64,000 nucleotides of DNA, from positions 1 through 64,000 of the forward strand of contig CAJTDB010000013.1 in the NCBI GenBank assembly GCA_910574965.1, read 5' to 3'. The position numbers and the translations under genes are program-made. Positions 55,451 through 61,643 of this stretch are shown here, one piece after another (within the stretch, counting starts at the first letter, position 1; each line of letters begins with the position of its first letter). The DNA is from Lachnospiraceae bacterium (GTDB taxonomy: Bacteria; Bacillota; Clostridia; Lachnospirales; Lachnospiraceae). Below the pieces are notes generated by a model. The model made no database searches and had not been told where the DNA came from. It saw only the letters and a list, made by a program, of their open reading frames with translations.

Positions 55451-56199
55451 GAAAAAGAAAGAATGTTTTCTGGCTCCGGCCAGCGCTGTTATTTGCCGTA
55501 TCCGGAGTATTGCTGTTTCTGAGTACGGTAGGAAGTACCAGAGCAGCATTAAACTATTACAGCGAGAATTACGAAGTCCGGCTCAACGTTTCCAGCATCG
55601 GCGTAAGTCTCCTGGAAAATGGGAAAGTAGTAAGCAGCCGAAACTATATAGACAATGAATGGTCAGAAACCAGCCGGCCGCTTCTGGAAAATATGCTCGA
55701 TCAAGATGAGAAACTGGTTCTGGGCAGGAAATATTCGGAATCACTTGCAGTGGAGAACAGCGGCGCCATTGACAGTTATGTGCGGGTGATCCTGTATAAA
55801 AACTGGACAAAGGATGAAGAAGAGGCAGCAGATACCGAACTCTCTCCGGACCTGATTCGGCTGGAACTGACAGGAGAAGACTGGATTGAGGATACGAACG
55901 CATCAACCAGAGAGCGTACGGTTCTTTATTATACCAAAGTCGTTCCAAGCGGCGGGCGTACGCCTGCATTCTGCAGCAGCCTGAGCCTTGATCCCTCCAT
56001 TGGAAGGAAGGTGACTGTGTCAAGGGAAGGCAGCACAATCCGAACTGCCTATGCGTATGATGGATATCGGTTTAACTTAAGGGCAGAGGTTGATGCAGTG
56101 CAGAATCATAACGCAGAAGAAGCCATTAAGAGTGCGTGGGGTGTGAACGTATCTGTAAGTGCTGACGGGACTTTAAGTCTTGGCGGGGCAGATGACTAA
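55447..56199 (+). CDS. TasA/camelysin-like protein with SipW-type signal peptide (2), locus B
   Basis: The 250-residue homologue of the 17684 product: signal region 'STVGSTRAALNYYSENY', mature segment 'VENSGAIDSYVRVILY', and shared C-terminal 'QNHNAEEAIKSAWGV'. Secreted, without anchor. Its last codons overlap the start of the signal peptidase gene, suggesting that substrate and enzyme are made together. Confidence 0.82.
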   Translation: MRKRKNVFWLRPALLFAVSGVLLFLSTVGSTRAALNYYSENYEVRLNVSSIGVSLLENGKVVSSRNYIDNEWSETSRPLLENMLDQDEKLVLGRKYSESLAVENSGAIDSYVRVILYKNWTKDEEEAADTELSPDLIRLELTGEDWIEDTNASTRERTVLYYTKVVPSGGRTPAFCSSLSLDPSIGRKVTVSREGSTIRTAYAYDGYRFNLRAEVDAVQNHNAEEAIKSAWGVNVSVSADGTLSLGGADD

Positions 56200-56776
56200 A
56201 AGGGAGCGCCGCAGGGAAGGAGCATCCGTATCCAGAAAGAGGCAAGGAGAGTCCTTCGCTGCGGCAGCAGGCGTCCTGGGAACTGTTCTGCTGGTTGCAC
56301 TGCTGGTGCTGTGCCTTCCGCTGACGGTTCCTAGATTCTTTGGCTATCATATCTATTCTGTGGTCAGCGGGAGTATGGAGCCTTCCATACCGACAGGAAG
56401 CCTTGTATACATTAGAACTATGGAACCGGAAAAAATGCAGGAGGGAGATGTGATTGCCTTCTATGGTGCCAGAGACCGGGCGTCAATCATTACCCATCGT
56501 GTGGTGGAAAACAGGGCAGTCATGGGAGAATTTATTACCAAAGGCGATGCCAATCAGGCAGAGGATATGACACCCATTCCGTATGAACATTATATTGGCA
56601 AAGTGGTGCAGACGATTCCCGGTGCGGGTACGGCAGCGGAGCTTCTGACCAGTCCGAAGGGAAAAGCGGCGGCAGGAAGTGTGATTCTGGCGGCGGTACT
56701 GCTGCAGATGCTGGCATCGATACCAGGCAGAAGACAGAAGGGGGGAGGGGGCTCCTCAGACGGATGCGGTACTTAA
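56192..56776 (+). CDS. sipW: SipW-type (ER-type) signal peptidase I, locus B
   Basis: The 194-residue peptidase has S61 ('SGSMEP'), H102 ('ITHRV') and D119 ('TKGDAN'), the SipW triad, with membrane helices at about 26-46 and 168-185. I choose ATG 56192, which overlaps the previous stop, over an upstream TTG. Its last codons (Asp-Gly-Cys-Gly-Thr-stop) come from the cap of a hairpin repeat, as also seen in sua5. Confidence 0.9.
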   Translation: MTKRERRREGASVSRKRQGESFAAAAGVLGTVLLVALLVLCLPLTVPRFFGYHIYSVVSGSMEPSIPTGSLVYIRTMEPEKMQEGDVIAFYGARDRASIITHRVVENRAVMGEFITKGDANQAEDMTPIPYEHYIGKVVQTIPGAGTAAELLTSPKGKAAAGSVILAAVLLQMLASIPGRRQKGGGGSSDGCGT

Positions 56777-57077
56777 ACGGCATCTGTCTCAGAAATACCG
56801 GGAAGGATTTTCAGACACGAATGTGGGTGAAAATCCTTCCAGAACAGGGGTATTTCTGAGACGGATGCGGTACTTAACAGCATCTGTCTGAGAAATGCCG
56901 GGAAGGATTTTCAGACACGAATGTGGGTGAAAATCCTTCCAGAACAGGGGTATTTCTAAGACGGATGCGGTACTTAACAGCATCTGTCTGAGAAATGCCA
57001 GGAAGGATTTCCAGACACGAATGTGGGTGAAAATCCTTCCAGAACAGGGGTATTTCTAAGACGGATGCGGTACTTAA
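56760..57077 (+). repeat. Capped-hairpin repeat array R6 (three tandem units of 100 bp)
   Basis: Units begin at 56780, 56880 and 56980 (GGCATCTG in the first, CAGCATCTG... shifted by one or two bases in the others). Stems: CAGCATCTGTCT with AGACGGATGCGG, AGAAATACC/GGTATTTCT, GAAGGATTTTCA/TGAAAATCCTTC. The cap reads GATGCGGTACTTAA. The array is in the same gene interval (sipW to the next gene) as R1 in locus A, but the stems are unrelated in sequence. Confidence 0.92.
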
Positions 57078-57095
57078 ATGGAGGTTATAAGCATT

Positions 57096-57896
57096 ATGAA
57101 GAAAAGATATATCAGTCTTGTTCTTGCAGTATGCCTGTTCGCGGGCAGTGTGCTCACGGCGCAGGCAGAGGTCATCAAGGGAAAAGACGGCTGGAAAGCG
57201 GAATTTACAGGAAAAGAGATTGAGAGCAATTTTACCTCTCAGGCTTTCGCAGATGAGATCGTCGGATTACAGGGCGGAGACAGTATTGAGATCCGGATTG
57301 CTGTGAAGAACAGTTCCGACAGCGGTACGGAATGGTACATGAGCAATGAGGTTCTGCAAAGTTTGGAGGACGGCACACAAGCCCAAAACGGAGCCTACAA
57401 ATATGAGCTGACATATTATGGAAGCGGTGATCCGGTCACGCTCTTTAGCAGCGAAAGCGTAGGCGGTGAAAATTCTCCGGCAGGGAAAGAGGGACTTCAC
57501 GAAGTATCAGAACAACTGGAACAATACCTCTATTTGGATCATTTGGACAAAGGAGCGGAGGGCTATATTACACTTCTGGTTACTCTGAATGGGGAGACGC
57601 AGAATGCGGGCTATCAGAATACACTGGCGAGACTGCAGCTAAATTTTGCAGTGGAAAAGACAAGAGGCGGGGGAGGCAGCGGCAGCAGCGGGGGAGGCGG
57701 CAGCCAGACCTCTTCTTCACAGGCAGCTTCCGGGTCGGGAAACGGTTCTTTCATCTTTTCTCCGGGAGCCGTACAGACGAGCGATCCCGGAGGCATGGTT
57801 TTCTGGTCCGTAGCGGCACTGGTTTCCGGGCTGGCACTCTTTTTAATTGCACTGATCTGGCAGAAGAGAAAAAGGGAGGAACAGGAATATGAATAA
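57096..57896 (+). CDS. Surface protein with VQTSD-type sorting-like tail, locus B
   Basis: The 266-residue homologue of the 19291 product: signal peptide ending LTAQAE, conserved 'GWKAEFTGKEIESNFTS' and 'IAVKNSSDSGTEWYMSNEV', Gly/Ser spacer (about 195-225), and the tail 'GAVQTSDPGGMVFW', hydrophobic helix, KRKREEQEYE. The motif T-S in place of T-G makes cleavage by a normal sortase doubtful; it could be simply membrane-anchored. ATG 57096 follows GGAGG at 57079. Ends inside the next gene by eight bases. Confidence 0.83.
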   Translation: MKKRYISLVLAVCLFAGSVLTAQAEVIKGKDGWKAEFTGKEIESNFTSQAFADEIVGLQGGDSIEIRIAVKNSSDSGTEWYMSNEVLQSLEDGTQAQNGAYKYELTYYGSGDPVTLFSSESVGGENSPAGKEGLHEVSEQLEQYLYLDHLDKGAEGYITLLVTLNGETQNAGYQNTLARLQLNFAVEKTRGGGGSGSSGGGGSQTSSSQAASGSGNGSFIFSPGAVQTSDPGGMVFWSVAALVSGLALFLIALIWQKRKREEQEYE

Positions 57897-58929
57897 ATGC
57901 AGAAAATTTTTCGCAGGGCTTCTTGTGTCCTGTATGGCCTTTTCGCTAGGGGGCGTGAGCAGCCAGGCGGCGGAACCAAAGGAGCCGTATTCCTATAAGA
58001 TCACTTTCTATGCAGGCAATCAGGGAACCTTTGCGGATACCAGCGGAATCCAGGTAGTGGATGCGCAGAAGAAGATCGTTCCGGCGCAGATTCATACCGG
58101 TGCGGACGGCTCTTATATACAAATAGATGGATTGAAGGAAGGCTATTCCGTAGCCTTTGGAAATATCCAGGGTTCAGCGGTCAGCTTAGGAGAGAGCAGT
58201 CCCTATTATGTACGCGGAATCCGAAAAAGCGGATATGATAATGATGAGCTGGCGCTGGGAGCGTTATCGGTCAAACAGGATCAGGATTATGTGGTTGCTT
58301 ACGGCATCAAAGGAGAGATGGTGGCTTATCAGGTTCACTTTGAGGATGCTTCCGGGCGCAGGCTGGCAGACAGCCGTACCTATTACGGAAATATCGGGGA
58401 TCGTCCAGTAGTGGCCTTTCTGTATATCGACGGCTATGAGCCTCAGGCCTATAATCTGACCAAGACACTATCCGAAAACGAGGCGGAAAATATCTTTACC
58501 TTTGTGTATTCCCGCATCTCAGGCGGAGGCGGAGGCGGCGGCGGAACCGCCGCAGAAGACAGCGCAGGTGTGACAGAGCAGCCTTCGGAGGCCGGTGTGC
58601 CGGAGCAGGCCGTTACAGAAGGCGGTGCGGCGCAGGCCGGTGGTGCCGCAGATGCGGCAGCAGACGCAGCAGATGCTGCTGAGGAGCCGGAGGCAGGCGT
58701 TGCTGTACCGGATGAGCCGGTTCCGCAGGATGAGGGTCCTGAAGAACTGCTGGATCTAGACGACGAGGAAGTGCCTCTGGCAGACAAGATTGGCGGTCTT
58801 GAGGAAGGAACTGCCAATCTGCTTGGTGCAGCAGCCGTAAGTGTGACCGGAGCGGCAGCACTTCTTGTGCTGGTAATTTTCCTTCTGAGAAGACGGAAGA
58901 AAGCAGCGGAGGAAGCAGAGGAAGAATAG
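57889..58929 (+). CDS. MucBP-like membrane-anchored surface protein, locus B
   Basis: The 346-residue homologue of the 20073 product. Signal peptide (ending VSSQAAE), 'ITFYAGNQGTF', 'YYVRGIRKSGYDNDE', MucBP-like domain ('VHFEDASGRRLADSRTYYG', about 140-205), Gly then Ala/Glu/Pro-rich linker, membrane helix (about 308-330) and Arg/Lys then Glu-rich tail. No LPXTG. Last gene of the locus B operon, ahead of a strong terminator. Confidence 0.83.
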   Translation: MNKCRKFFAGLLVSCMAFSLGGVSSQAAEPKEPYSYKITFYAGNQGTFADTSGIQVVDAQKKIVPAQIHTGADGSYIQIDGLKEGYSVAFGNIQGSAVSLGESSPYYVRGIRKSGYDNDELALGALSVKQDQDYVVAYGIKGEMVAYQVHFEDASGRRLADSRTYYGNIGDRPVVAFLYIDGYEPQAYNLTKTLSENEAENIFTFVYSRISGGGGGGGGTAAEDSAGVTEQPSEAGVPEQAVTEGGAAQAGGAADAAADAADAAEEPEAGVAVPDEPVPQDEGPEELLDLDDEEVPLADKIGGLEEGTANLLGAAAVSVTGAAALLVLVIFLLRRRKKAAEEAEEE

Positions 58930-58979
58930 GGTATCTTCAAGAGATGATCGGTTCCGGTACAGCAGATCATAAAGTAAAA

Positions 58980-59029
58980 AAGAACCATTGCAGAAAGAGT
59001 GACGAAAGGTACTCTGCAATGGTTCTTTT
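58980..59029 (+). terminator. Terminator of the pilus locus B operon
   Basis: AAGAACCATTGCAGA pairs perfectly with TCTGCAATGGTTCTT (15 bp) and ends in TTTT. It separates the pilus operon from the regulator pair. Confidence 0.92.
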
Positions 59030-59041
59030 GTGCTGTGGGAA

Positions 59042-59070
59042 ATATCGTAAAGTATTATGCTTTACGACAT
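59042..59070. promoter_or_regulatory. Palindrome related to the recombination sites, upstream of the locus B regulators
   Basis: Arms ATATCGTAAAG and CTTTACGACAT (one mismatch) flank the 7-bp spacer TATTATG. Arms and spacer resemble the invertible-segment sites (ATGTCGCAGAG, spacer TATGAAC). It lies 85 bp before the WQG gene, as those sites lie before the other WQG gene. TTGTGC 19 bp upstream of TATTAT could make it overlap a promoter, so it may be an operator instead. Confidence 0.5.
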
Positions 59071-59154
59071 TTTAAATGTGTGCTTTTTCACGTCTGCGGT
59101 GTATCCAGGCAGAGTGCAGATTGAGATTGGGTCTGCAGGGAGGGATAAAGATTT

Positions 59155-59685
59155 ATGGTATATGAGATCACAGGGGGCAGGTGGAGGGGAACCAGGAAAG
59201 AAGAAGGACAAAGACTGATCTGGAACAGTTCCAATATGGTCAGTCTCTGTGTAGACACTTGTGATGAAAAAAGGCAGTGCGGCAGATTATATCACATGTA
59301 CACCAAGGAGCCGGTTAGGTTTATGTCTCTGCTTCAGGCTTTAAGCCGGATGAATGAACTGTATGACGAACTGCAGTTTCCGCAGGCGTCCACGGTGCTC
59401 AGGAGTTTTCAGAGAGATAAAAAAACAGAGCGGGCATCTGAAGACAGAGAGCCGGACAGCCAAAGAAAGGGAATGAGAAAAATGGAGGAGTTTGAAAAGG
59501 TAATAGAACATCGGGGAGAACGGGCTACATTTTTAATCCGTGTGCAGTATCGGCAGCATTCTAGCTGGCAGGGTGAAGTGGTGTGGGTGGATCAGCAGAA
59601 GAAGGAATATTTCAGAAGTGCACTGGAGCTGGTAAAGCTCTTAGACAGCGCGCTTGGTACGGAAGAAAAAATAGACGCAGAATAA
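59155..59685 (+). CDS. WQG-family small protein, long form, locus B
   Basis: The 176-residue protein has 'GRLYHMYTKEPVRF', 'RMNELYDELQFPQA', a charged linker (about 85-110) and the core 'RVQYRQHSSWQGEVVW' with 'FRSALELVKLLDSAL'. It is closest to the 40366 product and, like it, precedes a BTAD gene, here by 16 bases. Soluble, with no signal peptide. Unknown function; probable partner of the regulator. Confidence 0.75.
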   Translation: MVYEITGGRWRGTRKEEGQRLIWNSSNMVSLCVDTCDEKRQCGRLYHMYTKEPVRFMSLLQALSRMNELYDELQFPQASTVLRSFQRDKKTERASEDREPDSQRKGMRKMEEFEKVIEHRGERATFLIRVQYRQHSSWQGEVVWVDQQKKEYFRSALELVKLLDSALGTEEKIDAE

Positions 59686-59701
59686 GGGGGTTTTGCGGGG
59701 A

Positions 59702-60892
59702 ATGGGTGTGGATGGAAAAAACGTGATCTATTTTAAACTGCTTGGTTCCTTCTCCCTGGGAAATGCAGCAGAAGGAGAGAACGGGGAAAACATGACACCA
59801 GGAAAGGCAGGCAGGAAAGTCCTGTCTTTTCTGCAATATCTGATCGTGAACCATGAACGGAGCATTTCGCTGGAGGAATTGATCGAGCAGTTTTGGCCGG
59901 AGACGGAAAGCGGCGATCCGGGCAATGCACTGAAAAATATGATGTTTCGGACTCGCAGCTATCTGAAAAAGATGTTTCCGGAGCAGAAGGAACTGATTCA
60001 GAAGCTGCCGGGGTGCTATGTGTGGAATCCGGATGTCCGGGTGGAAGTAGATGCAGAACAGTTTGAACATGGATATTTGGAAGCGCGCAGAGAAAGCGGG
60101 GAGGAGCGGATACAAAGACTTCTTGGGACAGTTGCCCTGTACAAGGGAGATTTTCTGGCAGGAAACGACAGCGACTGGGCAGCTCCCATCCGGCATTATT
60201 ATCAGACGCTGTATTTGGATGCCTGCAAAGAAGTATTGTCCGCGCTTCAGGAAGAAGAACGGTGGACGGAGATGATCGGCATCTGTGAGCAGGCGTATGA
60301 AGTTGATTTTAGTATGGATACCTTTGTGGTATATCATATGCAGGCGCTGGTAGCTCTTGGACAGGCGGAAAAAGCCGTTCAGAGATACCAGATGTTCCGC
60401 AGAATGCTCTGGCAGGAATACGAGATCGAGCCGGCAGCAAAAGTGGAACAGATGTATGCACTGGCTTCCAGTATGTGTCAGGGCAGCATGGACAGCCAGG
60501 ATATTCTGAAACTAGTGTCGGAGGGCGGTGAAGCCAGAGGTGCGTTTTTCTGTACGTTCGGGGTCTTTCGAAACATCGTGGCGCTGGAACGGCGTCATCT
60601 GGCGCGATCAAAACAGACTTCTACACTGGTAATTATCAGCCTCGGAGATCAGACAACGCCTACAACGGATGCAAGACGCCTGCAGCGGGTTCTTATGGAA
60701 GGACTGCGGACCGGGGACCTGGTGGCAAGATTAGACGCAGGATCCTACATTGTGATGCTGACCGGGGCCTCCGCAGAGAGTACGCGGACGGTTCTTCAAA
60801 GAGTCGAACAAATGTTCCATAAAGCGTATGCAAATTCCAATGCGCATATTACTTTCCGTACATCACAGCTCAAGCCGCTTGCACAGCAGTAA
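59702..60892 (+). CDS. BTAD/SARP-type regulator with degenerate GGDEF-like C-terminus, locus B
   Basis: The 396-residue regulator is co-linear with the 40902 product: winged helix ('LGSFSLGNA', 'ISLEELIEQFWPETESGDPGNALKNMMFRTRS'), BTAD domain (about 100-245) and GGDEF-like end ('LRTGDLVARLDAGSYIVMLTG') with DAGSY replacing GGDEF. ATG 59702 is taken as start to match the short N-terminus of the paralogue; TTG 59693 is three codons earlier. It stands between locus B and locus C, whose promoters both have SARP-type repeats, so it is a good candidate activator. Confidence 0.85.
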   Translation: MGVDGKNVIYFKLLGSFSLGNAAEGENGENMTPGKAGRKVLSFLQYLIVNHERSISLEELIEQFWPETESGDPGNALKNMMFRTRSYLKKMFPEQKELIQKLPGCYVWNPDVRVEVDAEQFEHGYLEARRESGEERIQRLLGTVALYKGDFLAGNDSDWAAPIRHYYQTLYLDACKEVLSALQEEERWTEMIGICEQAYEVDFSMDTFVVYHMQALVALGQAEKAVQRYQMFRRMLWQEYEIEPAAKVEQMYALASSMCQGSMDSQDILKLVSEGGEARGAFFCTFGVFRNIVALERRHLARSKQTSTLVIISLGDQTTPTTDARRLQRVLMEGLRTGDLVARLDAGSYIVMLTGASAESTRTVLQRVEQMFHKAYANSNAHITFRTSQLKPLAQQ

Positions 60893-60925
60893 TATGGCGC
60901 AGTTATCAATGACAGTTTAAGATCG

Positions 60926-60977
60926 CAGCTCTTTCGGAAACCTGAAGACAGGTTCCGGGAGGGCTGTTTGTGTTTTC
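60926..60977 (+). terminator. Terminator after the locus B regulators
   Basis: CAGCTCTTTCGGAAACCTG and CAGGTTCCGGGAGGGCTG form a long, slightly imperfect stem followed by TTTGTGTTTT. Confidence 0.8.
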
Positions 60978-61048
60978 TGGGAAATCATTTATTTTCCGTC
61001 GCAAAAAAGTGCAGAATTTATTTTAAAATCGTCTGAAAGGCCTGTCCT

Positions 61049-61080
61049 CTACCCGTTTTCTACCCGCCGTCTGCTATAGT
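61049..61080 (+). promoter_or_regulatory. SARP-type activator site and promoter of pilus locus C
   Basis: CTACCCG at 61049-61055 and 61060-61066 (period 11 bp), exactly 8 bp, then TATAGT at 61075-61080, and no -35 box. The geometry equals that at 44930 although the heptamer differs (ATAACCG there), which may reflect different regulators. Confidence 0.75.
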
Positions 61081-61115
61081 GGGGTCAGAAAATGATAGAA
61101 AGGGGCAGCAGCCGT

Positions 61116-61493
61116 ATGATGCTTCGGGAAAAAATGATTCCCTGTCAGAGCCGGGAAGCGGTCGTTACCGTGGTGTCCTACCACAGAGGCATCATGGATG
61201 GCTGTCTTAGGCATCCCCGGTTAAGAGAAGGGGAGAAAATAGAGAGTCTGTCGCAGTTAATCCTGCTTCTGAACAGTCTGGTAGATTTAGAAGACTGCAT
61301 AGACCGGCCGCTGCCCATGGTGGGACATAAGTGCAGTGAGGAAGAGAACGCCTCTGTCTTTTATATACAGATACTCTTCCGTGAACATTATACCTGGCAG
61401 GGGAAACTGATCTGGAAAAATGAAGACCGGGAAATTGTATTTCGCAGTGCTATGGAACTGATCCAGTTGCTGGATGAGATTCTTGCAGAATAA
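61116..61493 (+). CDS. WQG-family small protein, short form, locus C
   Basis: The 125-residue protein has the same length as the 44994 product and aligns with it without gaps ('REKMIPCQSREAVVTVVSYH', core 'FREHYTWQGKLIW', 'FRSAMELIQLLDEIL'). ATG 61116 is preferred over 61092 because it gives that identical N-terminus and lies after AAAGGGG. First gene of the third pilus locus. Confidence 0.75.
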   Translation: MMLREKMIPCQSREAVVTVVSYHRGIMDGCLRHPRLREGEKIESLSQLILLLNSLVDLEDCIDRPLPMVGHKCSEEENASVFYIQILFREHYTWQGKLIWKNEDREIVFRSAMELIQLLDEILAE

Positions 61494-61502
61494 AGGAGGG
61501 AA

Positions 61503-61643
61503 TGATGGGTATGAGAGAAATATACAAAGAGAAAAACAGAAAAAATGCCGGACATCATCCCCTGAAGAGATGCGGCGTCGGGGAAGGAAACGAGAATAGA
61601 AGGAGAAAAGAAGCAGGAGGAGAGAATTATGAAGAACAGTAGA
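61503..61643 (+). CDS. Possible small basic peptide between WQG and adhesin, locus C
   Basis: A 46-codon frame behind AAAGGAGGG starts MMGMREIYKEKNRKNAG and overlaps the adhesin start by 15 bases in another frame. Highly charged (Lys, Arg, Glu). Locus B has an 18-codon frame in the same place. Translation could couple to the adhesin start; it may also be chance. Confidence 0.3.
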
